A stretch of 60,726 bases of DNA from JAJPHJ01 sp035622315 (GCA_035622315.1 DASPVP010000004.1:1-60726); one strand, 5' to 3'; shown: positions 25,642-35,800, counted from the stretch's first letter. The notes: generated by a model not told the origin, from the letters alone. Program-made: numbers and translations.

Positions 25642-26032
25642 AACCGTTTTCTCCTACCTCGTCGATCAGGACAAGCTTCGCCGCTGGATGACGATCGGCG
25701 GCACCATGGACCCGCGTCCCGGCGGCGCGTTTCGCTGGCAAGTCACGAGCGAGGACATCGCCTCCGGCAAGTACGTGGAGGTGAAGCCACCCTCGCGCCT
25801 CGTGTTCACCTTCGGGTGGGAGGGCGAGGACGCGATCACCAAAGCCGGCTCGAGCACGATCGAGATCACGCTCACGCCGGACGGAAATGGCACGCTCGTG
25901 CGGCTCGTCCACTCCGGTCTGCCCACTGCCGAAGCCGCCGAAAAGCATGCGTTCGGATGGGAGCACTACCTCAAGCGTCTTGCGGTGGCTGCGACGGGTG
26001 CGGACCCTGGCCACGACACGATGCAGGACTGA
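25586..26032 (+). CDS. SRPBCC / AHSA1-type START domain protein
   Basis: 148 residues of one START-like domain: Val-Arg-Glu-Ile-Lys-Val-Asn-Ala first strand, Val-Phe-Ser-Tyr-Leu-Val helix, Pro-Gly-Gly-Ala-Phe-Arg-Trp strand, and the long C-terminal helix Gly-Trp-Glu-His-Tyr-Leu-Lys-Arg-Leu typical of AHSA1. Such proteins bind hydrophobic ligands; the ligand is unknown. The ATG at 25586 follows GAGGAG by 11 nt and lies inside the end of the regulator gene. Co-transcribed with the ArsR-type regulator. Confidence 0.9.
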   Translation: MPSVETSVVREIKVNAKPETVFSYLVDQDKLRRWMTIGGTMDPRPGGAFRWQVTSEDIASGKYVEVKPPSRLVFTFGWEGEDAITKAGSSTIEITLTPDGNGTLVRLVHSGLPTAEAAEKHAFGWEHYLKRLAVAATGADPGHDTMQD

Positions 26033-26063
26033 CGTGCACGGCAATCGTTCGAGAAGTGATGTC

Positions 26064-26441
26064 GTGGCCGAAAGAGCGTTTGCGATCACGGGGATGGACC
26101 TGAGCGGATACATGGTCAAGGACGCGCGCCGAGCGATCGATTTCTACCGCGACGTCTTGGGCTTGGAACCCGCGCTGATCTATCCGGACAATCGCGGGGC
26201 CGAATACGAGTTCCCCGATGGAACGACCTTCGGCCTCTGGGGCGGGGGCGGCGCGGTCATGCCGTTTCAGCCGAGCAACGGGATCCTATTCGCGGTCGAC
26301 GATCTCGATGCGGCGGTAGCCGCCATGAAGGCGCGCGCCATCCCCGTGATGATGCAGCACGAAACGCCGAATTGCTTTCTCGCGATGATCCACGACAGCG
26401 AGGGGAATATCATCACGTTCCACCAGCGCAAGCGGCGGTGA
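26064..26441 (+). CDS. VOC (glyoxalase/bleomycin resistance) superfamily protein
   Basis: About 125 residues. The VOC pattern is plain: Val-Lys-Asp-Ala-Arg-Arg-Ala-Ile-Asp-Phe-Tyr-Arg-Asp-Val-Leu-Gly-Leu, a central Glu-Phe-Pro-Asp-Gly-Thr, Val-Asp-Asp-Leu-Asp-Ala-Ala-Val, and the C-terminal Asp-Ser-Glu-Gly-Asn-Ile-Ile. Some metal-ligand positions are filled by Glu/His, but the substrate cannot be read. Start uncertain: GTG at 26064 keeps a full first strand, while ATG at 26094 gives 115 residues. Third gene of the ArsR/SRPBCC operon. Confidence 0.87.
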   Translation: MAERAFAITGMDLSGYMVKDARRAIDFYRDVLGLEPALIYPDNRGAEYEFPDGTTFGLWGGGGAVMPFQPSNGILFAVDDLDAAVAAMKARAIPVMMQHETPNCFLAMIHDSEGNIITFHQRKRR

Positions 26442-26457
26442 TGACCTAGCCGGTTTC

Positions 26458-26739
26458 TTACGGGCTTTTCTTTCGCAGCTCGGGATCGAACTGCGCCTTG
26501 TGAGCATCCATCGCTTGCTGGTGTTCAGCCTGCTGGCTGAAGTGGGTTTTCTCGGCCTCGCTCATCTTCTGGTTGAGCAAGCTCGTGGTGCTGGAACGAT
26601 TGCGCGATGAGCTCATCGCGTTGACCACGATGCCGTAGACGACGTACAGCACGACCGCCGCGATGACCGCGATGTACCAGTTGTGGGTGAAGCGATAGAC
26701 CACGTAACCCAAGACGGCGAATACGATAAGCCGGATCAT
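26458..26739 (-). CDS. Small membrane protein of unknown function
   Basis: 93 residues: two adjacent hydrophobic helices (residues about 2-15 and 21-42) followed by a charged, Gln/Lys-rich helical tail. No signal peptidase site. GGGAGG lies 12 nt before the ATG. It follows the pseudopilin operon on the same strand after a 53-bp gap. No family recognised. Confidence 0.6.
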   Translation of the reverse strand: MIRLIVFAVLGYVVYRFTHNWYIAVIAAVVLYVVYGIVVNAMSSSRNRSSTTSLLNQKMSEAEKTHFSQQAEHQQAMDAHKAQFDPELRKKSP

Positions 26740-26792
26740 ATCTTACACTGCGCCTCCCTTTAGGGTATCGGCCGGTTGGCGCTGCTGTCGCA

Positions 26793-27314
26793 TCAGCCGC
26801 CCGTTTGAACTGCGCCCGTGAAAAGGTCGAGTTCGACGGTTGCGGGCTTCCCGGCAGGCGCGCTCAGCAGGAATTGCACGGTGGCATGCTGGGCTGAGAC
26901 CGCGCCGGCGCTTTCGTATTGCGCGCTGCCATTGTTGGCGAACAGCAGCGGCGTGGACGTGTCGATCGACCCTTCGCCCAAAGTGACGCCCGAAAACGTA
27001 CGATCGAAAAGGAGGGTCTCGAGTTTCGCGCTCGGATCGAGCTGCTTCGGACGTCCGACATAGCCTCGGTAGTGCAGCGGCGCCATCGACTCGATGACGA
27101 GCGTTGCGCCTTCGTCGCCGGGCGAGTTCTGCGCCGCGCGCACGAGAAAGGCGAGGTCGGAAGCGAGCACGCTCGCCGCGTCGGCGCTGGCGCGCGAGGC
27201 AGCGTAGCTTTTGTAACCTGGAACGCCGAACGCTCCGACCAGGACGAGCAGCAGCACCGCGACAATCGTCATCTCGACGACCGTTGCGCCTCGCTCGGTC
27301 CGCTTGGCCGTCAT
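26793..27314 (-). CDS. Type IV pilin-like pseudopilin
   Basis: 173 residues. A short basic leader ends in Arg-Gly, followed by Ala-Thr-Val-Val-Glu-Met and a hydrophobic helix: a classic class III prepilin signal with Glu at +5. The prepilin peptidase would cut after the Gly and methylate the new N-terminus. The rest is a small globular domain with no obvious disulfide. The ATG at 27314 overlaps the stop of the upstream PilX-like gene (ATGA). Third gene of the operon with promoter at 29509-29537. Confidence 0.88.
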   Translation of the reverse strand: MTAKRTERGATVVEMTIVAVLLLVLVGAFGVPGYKSYAASRASADAASVLASDLAFLVRAAQNSPGDEGATLVIESMAPLHYRGYVGRPKQLDPSAKLETLLFDRTFSGVTLGEGSIDTSTPLLFANNGSAQYESAGAVSAQHATVQFLLSAPAGKPATVELDLFTGAVQTGG

Positions 27315-28003
27315 GGCAACAGTCCCGTGCCCTCGGTGTTGCCGTCGAACCACGTGTCGTTCTCGAACTTATCGGCAGCTACCGGTTTGGCCGTGCCTTG
27401 CTGCGTGTAGGCGAAAATGCGAAGGTCGGTGGTCACGGCGTCACCTACCTGTCCAGCCGGATCGCCCGGGGATTCGATCGAGTCTGGGCCCGCGTCATCG
27501 ATGACGCCGACCACCTCCGAGTAGGGCGGTTCGTGTCGAAAGGCGCGCAAGAGCGTCGTCACCGTCCGCGTCGCGACGGTCGTGCCATCGGCCACCACGG
27601 AGGCCGTCGCCACGACCTGGATCGGCGTCTCGTCGATCTGGGCGTTCTCTTGCACGTTGACGTCCAGGTGATCGGTCTGCGCGGAAGGACCCGGCAGCTC
27701 GAGACTCACCGTGACCATTGCGTGCGTGTGCGCGTCGATCGCCACCCGCAGCGCGCTGCTGGCGTGCGCCAAGTCGGTGAGGGTGGCCGTGGGATCGCCG
27801 CTGTTCTGCACGAGGAGCGCTCGCACCCAGGCGGCTCCCGCATCCGCTGCCGCCAGCGCTTGGAGAGCGTGAAGCTCCTCGGTCGCGCGGCGCAGACGCA
27901 TCGTGCCGACGTCAACCATGACGGCGAGCAGCGTCACGAGCAAGACCACGGCGAACAGCGCGCCGACGAGCGCCATGCCTCGTTGGTCTCGCGTTGCACT
28001 CAT
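27311..28003 (-). CDS. PilX-like minor pseudopilin
   Basis: 230 residues. The N-terminus Arg-Gly-Met-Ala-Leu-Val-Gly-Ala-Leu followed by a hydrophobic helix matches the PilX/GspK type of prepilin signal, which lacks Glu at +5. An Ala-rich amphipathic helix follows (Leu-Gln-Ala-Leu-Ala-Ala-Ala-Asp-Ala-Gly-Ala), typical of PilX proteins that sit at the pilus tip. Overlaps both neighbours by 4 bp (ATGA), so the three pseudopilin genes form one translation unit. Confidence 0.82.
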   Translation of the reverse strand: MSATRDQRGMALVGALFAVVLLVTLLAVMVDVGTMRLRRATEELHALQALAAADAGAAWVRALLVQNSGDPTATLTDLAHASSALRVAIDAHTHAMVTVSLELPGPSAQTDHLDVNVQENAQIDETPIQVVATASVVADGTTVATRTVTTLLRAFRHEPPYSEVVGVIDDAGPDSIESPGDPAGQVGDAVTTDLRIFAYTQQGTAKPVAADKFENDTWFDGNTEGTGLLP

Positions 28004-29472
28004 GGGGGAGAGGGCGGCCCTGTTTGGGCTTGCGGCGCCGGCACCGGTGGACCGACCATGGTCGCGATTTTGGCGAGCGGAGCACCGCTCGGGTCGGAGA
28101 CGGATGCGGTCACGAGCTGCATGGCACTGACATTGCTCGGCGCGACCGTGACCGTGAGGTCGAGTCCGTCGACACGTGAGGTCGCCTGCGTGTCGGTGAT
28201 AGAAGAAGAGCCGTACTCGAGGGCAGCTTCTTCATCGACGAGCGCGTTTTCGGCGACTTGCGTGGCAGCTTCGTGCAGCGCGGCTACGCGATCCGCATGC
28301 GCCAGCACGATGAGCGTGGGAAAGACGGCGGCCACGATGACGGAGGCGAACAAGGCGGTCGCGGCGAGCGCCTCGATCAGGGTGAAACCGGGAGAACGGT
28401 GCGCGGTTCCGGGTGGCATGAAACGTGGGAACTTTCGCGCGATCACCACGGGCATGCCGGTCCCTGCGGCGCTCACGCGCACGAACAGCAACGAGGACTG
28501 CACGATCACGCGGCGATTGAAGAAACCGGCGCCCACGCGGTATTCGCGTCCGTCGTACCACAGAATCCCCTCAGGCGACACAAAGACGTTCGTGCCGACA
28601 TCGCGCCAGCCGCGCGGATCGGCGGCGAGCCGGCGGCAGAGCTTGCCGGTCAACGCGTCCCTGCGCGTCCAGGCAGCCAGCGCGAGCGCGCCGAGCATCG
28701 TCAAGCAGAGCAGACCGAACGACCGCCAGGCGCGTTCGGTGTCCGAGAGGTGCGCTACGACCGCGGCTGGAGAACTGGCGATCGCCGAACCGGACTCCCA
28801 CCTGGTTGCGGGAACTGACTGAGCCGTCTGGGCCCAGTTCACGGTGTAGCTGTCGACGCGATAGGTTGTTTCCGGGATGCCGCCATCCATCCGCACGATG
28901 GTTGACGGCAAGGAAATGCCGTCGAACTGCTGCCACTGGTCGAAGGAATACGAAGCGCTTGAGTCCGCTGCCAGATCGACAAGGCCTGCGACGCGGCTAT
29001 TTGCAGGGTCGATGTAGATGCGAAGATCCTTTCCTACGGTCCAGGAGTGGCCGGAGGGATCCGCGCCGATCGTTGCTCCTACCGATCGGCCCAGCAGCAA
29101 AGCCCAAGCGTTTGCCAACCCCTGCGCCGCGAACGGGTCATCGATATAAATGCGCTGGCCGCTTGAAACGATCCAAGATTGGGCGTCGGAAAAGTGCAGA
29201 TCACCTGAGGTGGAGCGTTCATCGAGCGACCAGCCGCTCTGTGCCACCGCGAGGGTGCCCTCGATCGTCCGGCTCGGGTTGTCGTCAGGGTGCGCCACAT
29301 AGGCGATGCTGCCGCGAAAGGCTGGAATCAGGGAAGGCGCCGTAGGTCCCGGGGGCTCGGCGGCTTCGCTGTGCGAGAGCAGCCCAACGGCCAAGAACGC
29401 CTGCACCAAAGCGGCGCTCAGCAGCAAGCGCGAAGACCAGCGCCGACGATCGCGTGGTGAGAAACGATGCAC
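28000..29472 (-). CDS. Secreted/membrane domain fused to a PilV-like pseudopilin with an internal prepilin site
   Basis: 490 residues from the GTG at 29472, chosen because a consensus promoter lies just upstream. Order: signal sequence (about 15-38), an extracytoplasmic domain with LolA/outer-membrane-sorting flavour (about 45-245), a transmembrane helix (about 262-280), a basic cytoplasmic stretch (about 280-358), then Arg-Ser-Pro-Gly-Phe-Thr-Leu-Ile-Glu-Ala, a perfect prepilin peptidase site with Glu at +5, a hydrophobic helix and a pseudopilin domain. No stop separates the parts. An ATG eight residues before the cleavage Gly could also start the pilin alone, but no RBS precedes it. First gene of the pseudopilin operon. 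Confidence 0.8.
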   Translation of the reverse strand: MHRFSPRDRRRWSSRLLLSAALVQAFLAVGLLSHSEAAEPPGPTAPSLIPAFRGSIAYVAHPDDNPSRTIEGTLAVAQSGWSLDERSTSGDLHFSDAQSWIVSSGQRIYIDDPFAAQGLANAWALLLGRSVGATIGADPSGHSWTVGKDLRIYIDPANSRVAGLVDLAADSSASYSFDQWQQFDGISLPSTIVRMDGGIPETTYRVDSYTVNWAQTAQSVPATRWESGSAIASSPAAVVAHLSDTERAWRSFGLLCLTMLGALALAAWTRRDALTGKLCRRLAADPRGWRDVGTNVFVSPEGILWYDGREYRVGAGFFNRRVIVQSSLLFVRVSAAGTGMPVVIARKFPRFMPPGTAHRSPGFTLIEALAATALFASVIVAAVFPTLIVLAHADRVAALHEAATQVAENALVDEEAALEYGSSSITDTQATSRVDGLDLTVTVAPSNVSAMQLVTASVSDPSGAPLAKIATMVGPPVPAPQAQTGPPSPP

Positions 29473-29508
29473 CGAACACCCCGCTATGGTAAAGCGCGTG
29501 TGGGACTC

Positions 29509-29537
29509 ATCGTAGCGGCGGGCGTCCTCCGTGTCAA
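29509..29537 (-). promoter_or_regulatory. Sigma-70 type promoter of the pseudopilin operon
   Basis: Read on the reverse strand, TTGACA (29537-29532), a 17-bp spacer, and TACGAT (29514-29509): nearly perfect consensus. Transcription would start near 29502, about 30 nt before the GTG at 29472. This rules out starts of that gene lying inside the promoter. Confidence 0.8.
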
Positions 29538-29669
29538 TGCGAACACCCGCACGAGATTTGGACCGCACCGACGCACTATCACGCGCGCATCGTCGAGCGT
29601 CTAGCTAACGTACGGGGCGCGCTCGACCGGGCGGGGCACCAGTGCGGCGGGCGCGAAATCTCGGGCGAT

Positions 29670-32297
29670 ATGGACGATTTCAACAAGTTGACCGAAAAGG
29701 CGCAGGCCGCCATCGTGCGGGCGCAGGCTATCGCGCGCGAGCACAGCGCGAGCGAGATCGACGCCGAGCACCTGCTCTCTGCGCTGCTGGAAGACGAGGA
29801 AGGCGTACCGGATACCGTCTTACGCCAGCTGGGCGTTGACGTCGCCGGGCTGCAGCGCACGGTCAGTGACGCTCTCGGCAAGCGCGCAAAAGTGTACGGC
29901 GGGAGTGAGCCGAGCCTCGGCCGCGAGTTGCGCGATATCTTGGCCCGCGCCGGCCAAGAGGCAACACGGTTCAAAGACGACTACATCTCGACCGAGCATT
30001 TGCTGCTCGCCATCGCGGACGCTGGCCGCAAATCCGAAGCAGCCAGTCAGCTCAACGCGGTCGGTGCCACGAGAGAGGCGATCCTCCGCGCGCTGACGGC
30101 CGTGCGCGGCAGCCAGCGGGTGACGGACCAAAACCCCGAGGGCAAGTATCAAGCGCTTGAGCGCTACGGCCGTGACCTCACCGCGCTTGCCAAGGCGAAC
30201 AAGATCGATCCCGTGATCGGCCGCGACGAAGAGATCCGCCGCGTCATCCAAGTGCTCTCGCGCCGCACGAAGAACAACCCAGTGCTCATCGGCGAACCGG
30301 GCGTGGGCAAGACGGCTATCGTCGAAGGACTCGCGCATCGCATCGTGCGGGGTGACATCCCCGAAGGACTGCGCAACCGGCGTATCATCGCGCTCGACCT
30401 TGGCGCGCTCATCGCGGGCGCGAAGTATCGCGGCGAGTTCGAAGACCGGCTCAAAGCCGTGCTCAAGGAGATCAGCCAATCGCAGGGCGAGATCGTGCTC
30501 TTCATCGACGAGCTACACACCGTTGTGGGTGCTGGTGCCGCCGAAGGCTCGATGGACGCCTCCAACCTCCTCAAACCTATGCTCGCGCGCGGCGAGCTGC
30601 ACACGATCGGCGCCACCACGCTCAACGAATATCGCAAGTACATCGAAAAAGACGCGGCTCTCGAGCGGCGCTTCCAACCGGTGCTCGTCGGCGAGCCCAC
30701 GGTCGAAGACACGATCTCGATCCTACGCGGCTTGCGCGAGCGCTACGAGGCGCATCACCAGGTGCGCATCAAGGACTCGGCGCTCGTCGCTGCGGCCGTG
30801 CTCTCTAACCGCTACATCACCGATCGCTTCCTGCCGGACAAGGCGATCGATCTCGTCGACGAGTCCGCGTCGAAGATCCGCATGGAGATGGATTCCCGCC
30901 CGGCGGAGCTCGACGAGGTCGAGCGGCGCTCCAACCAGCTCAAGATCGAACGCGAGGCCCTACGCAAAGAGACGGACGCCGGCTCGCGCAAGCGCCTGGC
31001 CCAAATCGAAAAAGAGATCGGCGAGCTCGATTCCGAGGCGGTGCGTTTACGTCAGTTGTGGGAGTCGGAAAAGCAAGCGGTGGGCGAGGTCAGCAAGATC
31101 AAGGAGCAGATCGAGGCGCTCAAGGAGCGGATCACGCGCGCCGAGCAAGGCTACGAGCCTAACGTGGACTGGGAGCAGGTCTCAAAACTCAAATACCAAG
31201 AGCTGCCCGAGCTCGAGAAAAAAGCGCGTGCCCAAGAGGAGCGTTTTGCACGGCCCTCCGGCTCCAAGTTGTTCAAAGACGAGGTCGACGAGCACGACAT
31301 CGCCGAGGTGGTCGCCAAGTGGACCCGCATCCCAGTGACCAAACTCCTCGAAGGCGAGGTGCAAAAGCTCCTCAAGATGGAGGAGCGCTTGCACGTCCGC
31401 GTCATCGGTCAAGAAGACGCGGTGCGTTCGGTATCGGCTGCGGTGCGCCGTGCGCGCGCCGGGCTGCAAGACCCGAATCGTCCGCTCGGCTCGTTCATCT
31501 TCTTAGGACCGACCGGCGTCGGCAAGACCGAGCTCGCTCGCGCGCTCGCCGAATTTCTCTTCGACGACGAACGCGCTATGATCCGCATCGACATGTCCGA
31601 GTATATGGAGAAACACAGCGTCGCGCGGCTGATCGGCGCGCCCCCTGGGTATGTCGGGTATGAAGAGGGCGGACAGCTGACGGAAGCTGTGCGCCGGCGA
31701 CCCTACGCGGTCGTGCTCTTCGACGAGATCGAAAAGGCGCACCCCGACGTCTTCAACGTCATGCTGCAGATCCTCGAGGACGGCAGGCTCACGGACGGTC
31801 AAGGCCGGACGGTCGACTTCAAGAACACCGTGCTCATCATGACGAGCAACATCGGTTCGGCCGCGATCAGCGAGTTCGCAGGCGACGACGAGAAGGTCCG
31901 CGAGCGCGTCATGGAGGCGATGCGGGCGCATTTCCGGCCGGAGTTCCTGAACCGCATCGACGAGATCATCATCTTCAAGAACCTGAAGCTCGACGACATC
32001 AAGCGGATCGTCGAGATCCAATTGCGCTCGCTCGCGGCGCGCTTGGCCGAACGTGGCGTCCGCCTGGAGCTCTCAGACGCGGCTAAAGAGTACTTGGCCA
32101 ATCGAGGTTACGACCCGGTGTACGGCGCGCGGCCGCTCAAGCGGACGATCCAAAAGGAGATCATCGATCCGCTCGCGCTGCGCATCCTCAATGGCGACTT
32201 CGTCTCAGGCGACAAGGTGACCGCCGACGTGCAACGTGGCGAGATCGTGTTCTCGAAGAACAAGCCGGCCGAGAAGAAAGAACCAGCGAAGCGCTAA
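29670..32297 (+). CDS. clpB: ClpB-type AAA+ disaggregase
   Basis: 875 residues in ClpB order: double Clp-N repeat (1-145), AAA1 with Walker A Gly-Glu-Pro-Gly-Val-Gly-Lys-Thr (about 205) and Walker B Leu-Phe-Ile-Asp-Glu, a coiled-coil middle domain (about 400-530), AAA2 with Gly-Pro-Thr-Gly-Val-Gly-Lys-Thr (about 610) and Val-Leu-Phe-Asp-Glu-Ile-Glu-Lys-Ala, then a ClpB-D2 small domain. The long middle domain distinguishes it from ClpA/ClpC, and there is no ClpP tripeptide loop. It threads aggregated proteins with DnaK help. I see no CIRCE or HAIR element in the 100 bp before it. Confidence 0.95.
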   Translation: MDDFNKLTEKAQAAIVRAQAIAREHSASEIDAEHLLSALLEDEEGVPDTVLRQLGVDVAGLQRTVSDALGKRAKVYGGSEPSLGRELRDILARAGQEATRFKDDYISTEHLLLAIADAGRKSEAASQLNAVGATREAILRALTAVRGSQRVTDQNPEGKYQALERYGRDLTALAKANKIDPVIGRDEEIRRVIQVLSRRTKNNPVLIGEPGVGKTAIVEGLAHRIVRGDIPEGLRNRRIIALDLGALIAGAKYRGEFEDRLKAVLKEISQSQGEIVLFIDELHTVVGAGAAEGSMDASNLLKPMLARGELHTIGATTLNEYRKYIEKDAALERRFQPVLVGEPTVEDTISILRGLRERYEAHHQVRIKDSALVAAAVLSNRYITDRFLPDKAIDLVDESASKIRMEMDSRPAELDEVERRSNQLKIEREALRKETDAGSRKRLAQIEKEIGELDSEAVRLRQLWESEKQAVGEVSKIKEQIEALKERITRAEQGYEPNVDWEQVSKLKYQELPELEKKARAQEERFARPSGSKLFKDEVDEHDIAEVVAKWTRIPVTKLLEGEVQKLLKMEERLHVRVIGQEDAVRSVSAAVRRARAGLQDPNRPLGSFIFLGPTGVGKTELARALAEFLFDDERAMIRIDMSEYMEKHSVARLIGAPPGYVGYEEGGQLTEAVRRRPYAVVLFDEIEKAHPDVFNVMLQILEDGRLTDGQGRTVDFKNTVLIMTSNIGSAAISEFAGDDEKVRERVMEAMRAHFRPEFLNRIDEIIIFKNLKLDDIKRIVEIQLRSLAARLAERGVRLELSDAAKEYLANRGYDPVYGARPLKRTIQKEIIDPLALRILNGDFVSGDKVTADVQRGEIVFSKNKPAEKKEPAKR

Positions 32298-32303
32298 GGG
32301 CGG

Positions 32304-32795
32304 TCAGTCGCTCTTGATGACGTGCGTCAGCAAGATCGTGGTCTTGCCGCCTGATTCCGTGATCACCACGCTCTTCTGATCGCGATCGGAAAGGGCGCCG
32401 AGCTCGAAGGACGCCACCGAGCCCCCTTTGACGACGAGGTGCGTCTGCTCGGACCCGTTCGGCATGCGCTGGCGATACCACTGATAGACGTGGTCGAAGT
32501 TGTCGTCGGTCTGGAGCGAGACCTGGCTGGAAGAGCCCGACGAGTTCTGCACGGCCATCCCGCCGGTCGCGTTCGGGAGAGCCCCAGGGTAGATCGGCAA
32601 GCCAAGCGCAGCCGCATCCACCGCACCTCTGCCGATGATAGCGGTGCCGTGCCCGCTCGTGAGCTTCACGGTGTCGTGCATCGCGTTCGTCTCGACCGTC
32701 GTCGTGCCGGAGGAGGTGACGATCGTGTGTCTCGTGGAGCAGGCTGCGAGTGCGAGGGCGAGAGTGAGCACACCGATGATGGTCACGGTCCGCAT
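32304..32795 (-). CDS. Hypothetical lipoprotein
   Basis: 163 residues with a signal peptide ending in the lipobox Leu-Ala-Ala-Cys. The mature part contains a Leu-Pro-Ile-Tyr-Pro-Gly-Ala segment and a helix Asp-His-Val-Tyr-Gln-Trp-Tyr, a pattern I have seen in small secreted proteins of this kind but cannot name. ATG at 32795 is preferred over 32801 because the AAGGAG Shine-Dalgarno, which overlaps the stop codon of the 2-oxoglutarate dehydrogenase gene, then has normal spacing. Likely translated from the same mRNA. Confidence 0.72.
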   Translation of the reverse strand: MRTVTIIGVLTLALALAACSTRHTIVTSSGTTTVETNAMHDTVKLTSGHGTAIIGRGAVDAAALGLPIYPGALPNATGGMAVQNSSGSSSQVSLQTDDNFDHVYQWYRQRMPNGSEQTHLVVKGGSVASFELGALSDRDQKSVVITESGGKTTILLTHVIKSD

Positions 32796-32808
32796 AACCA
32801 TGGTCTCC

Positions 32809-35800
32809 TTACTGTTTCAGGATGACTTCGTTGACGACACGCTCTTGCTCGACTGCGTGCGCGCCCGGGTAGCCCTCGCTCGGGCTCGCGCGGTCGGGTC
32901 TTCCGATGTAATCGAAGATGATGCCTCGCGGCGTCAAGCGCTCGCGGATGCGCCGGGAGACGAACGCGCGCGCGCCCATGTTCTTCGGCTCTTCCTGTAC
33001 CCACGTCACCTGGCGGACGTTCGGGTAGGACTCCACGAGCGCGATCACGCGGTCGATTGGGAAGGGCTCGAGCAGTTCGACTCGGGCGATCGCGAGCTCG
33101 ACGTTCTCGCCGCGTTTGGGGTGCGCGATCAGGTCGTAGTAGATCTTGCCGCTGCACAGGGCGAGGTGACGGACACGTTCGCGATCGGTCACCGACGGAT
33201 CGTCGAGGACCGCCATGAAGCCGCCTTTGGCGAACTCGTCGAGCCGCGAGCTGGCTGCTCGCAGGCGCAGAAGGCTCTTGGGCGTCATCACGACGAGTGG
33301 CCGCGCGTCGGGTGAGAGCGCCTGGTCGCGCAAGAGGTGAAAGTATTGCGCGGGCGTCGTGGGATTGGCGATGCGGAAATTCCCCTCGGCTGCCAGCAGT
33401 AGAAAACGTTCGAGCCGCGCGCTCGAGTGCTCCGGTCCAGCACCTTCGTAGCCGTGCGGTAGAAGCAGCGTGAGACGCGAGGTCTGCTGCCATTTGGCGC
33501 GGCCCGCGGCGATGAATTGGTCGATGACGATCTGCGCGCCGTTGTTGAAATCCCCGAACTGCGCTTCCCACAGCACGAGCGCGTTGGGGGCCTCGGCGCT
33601 GTAGCCGTATTCGAATCCGACCACCGCGTACTCGGTCAGAGGACTGTTGTAGACCTCGAACGAGGCCGTTGCGGCGGCGAGGTGCTGCATGGGGATCCAA
33701 GAGTCACCGGTCTCGGCGTCGTGCAACACAAGGTGGCGATGGCTGAAAGTGCCGCGTTCGGTGTCTTGTCCGGTGAGCCGGATCGGAACGGCTTGCGCGA
33801 GCAACGTGCCGAAGGCGAGGGCCTCGCCCAAACCCCAATCGATCTCGCTTTGCGGTCCGAACGAGTCCTTTCGCCGTTCGAGCTGCCGCGCGAGTTTCGG
33901 ATGGATGGTGAAGCCGGTCGGTACGGACAGCAGTTGCGCGTTGAGGTCGCGCAACGCGTCCGCCGCGACGTTCGTCTGGACGGGCGGCGTCTGTTTTTGT
34001 TCCGGAGGCCGGCTTTTGGTCTCTCGCGCCGCAGCGACCTGTGCCTTGGCTTCCTTGTGCGCTTCTGCCACGCGATCGAGCGCGCGCTGAGCGCTCGCAT
34101 CGACCTCTTCCTGCGAGAGCGTGCCTTCGTCGACCAGCCGCCGCGCGAAGATCTCCCGCGCGGTCGGGTGTTTAGCGATGCGCTCGTACATAAGCGGCTG
34201 GGTGTACGCGGGTTCGTCTGCCTCGTTGTGGCCGAAGCGGCGGTAGCCGATGAGGTCGATGACGGCGTCGCGGTGGAACTTCCGCCGATAGTCCACGGCC
34301 AGATGCACGGCGGCGATCGCAGCTTCGAGATCGTCTGCATTGACATGGATTATGGGCACGTCGAAGCCTTTGGCGAGGTCGCTCGCGTAACGGGTGGAGC
34401 GGCCTTGCGGCGGCAGCGTCGTGAAGCCGATCTGGTTGTTGGCGATGATGTGCAGTGTGCCGCCGGTCGCATAGCCCGCAAGCCCTTGCATGTTGAAGAC
34501 CTCGGCGACCACGCCTTGACCGTCGAAGGCGGCATCGCCGTGGATGAGGATGGCTGCGGCCTTCTGGCTGTCGACCGTCGCGATGTTGCGCGTGCGGTCG
34601 GTCTGCACCGCGCGCGTCTGACCTTCGACGACGCTGTCCACCGCCTCGAGGTGGCTCGGGTTGTTGGCGAGCACCACGCGGATCTTCTTGCCCGCCGGCG
34701 TTTCGTAGGTGCCGCTCGCCCCCTGGTGATACTTGACGTCACCAGTGACATCGCCCTCACGGTGCACGAGCCCGCGCTCTTGGGCGTGCTCGAATTCCTC
34801 GAGGATCTCTTCGTAGGGCCGGTCGACGACGTGCGTGATCACGGCGAGGCGTCCGCGATGCGCCATGCCGAGTCGCGCCTCTGGCGTGCCCTCGTCGGCG
34901 AGTTCGACGAGCATCTCCTCGAGCATCGGGATCATCACGTCGAGACCCTCGATCGAGAAGGTCTTCTGGCCCAAGAACGCTTTGCGCAGATAGCGCTCGA
35001 ACGACTCGACTCTCGTAAGCCGGTCCAAAAGCTCCAGCTTGCGTTCGCGCGACAACGGCAGCCGGTGCGCGCCCTCCTCGATCTGCTTGCGCAGCCACGA
35101 ACGTTGCTCGTGATTGCTGATGTGCTCCACCTCGTACGCGATGGTTGAGCAATAGGTGTCGCGCAGGCGCTCGATGACGTCTGCCAGATTATCGCCGGGC
35201 GCGTAGACGCGTAAGATGCTTGCGGGAACCTTGAGCATGAGCGCGCGATCCAACCCCAGACTCGCCGGTTCGAGCGCTGAGTCCAAAGGCGATGCGTCGG
35301 CCAGCGGGTCGAGGTGGGCCGCATTGACGCCGTGCGTGCGATAGCGCATGATCAGCGCGACGCCCGCCGCCGCGGCTCGAGCGATTTCTTGATCCGCGGC
35401 GGAGACGCTCGGCGAAAGTGGGGCAGCCGGAGCGGCTGGTTTTTCTGGCGCCGTCAGTCCAAGCGCGGAGAAGACCGACTCGTAGAACCCGTCAGAGCCC
35501 GACAGCAGCTGATCGATGCGCCGGAGGAACTCGCCGGATTCGGCGCCTTGGATGATGCGATGGTCGTAGGTGCTCGTCAGCGTCATGATCTTCGCAACGG
35601 CGAGGCTGCGCAGCGTGGTCTCGGGGAGCGAGCGCAAGCCCGCCGGGTACTCGATGGCGCCTGCCGCGACGATCGTGCCTTGCCCCGCCATCAAACGAGG
35701 CACGGATGCGACGGTGCCGATGCCGCCCGGATTCGTCAGCGTCAGCGTCGCGCCGGTGAGATCTGCGGCCGCAAGGGAACTGCCCCGCGCTTTTTCGACG

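Noticed and set aside
29569..29669. CIRCE or HAIR heat-shock operator upstream of clpB
   Set aside because: No TTAGCACTC/GAGTGCTAA or CTTGAG/CTCAAG inverted repeat is present in the gap.
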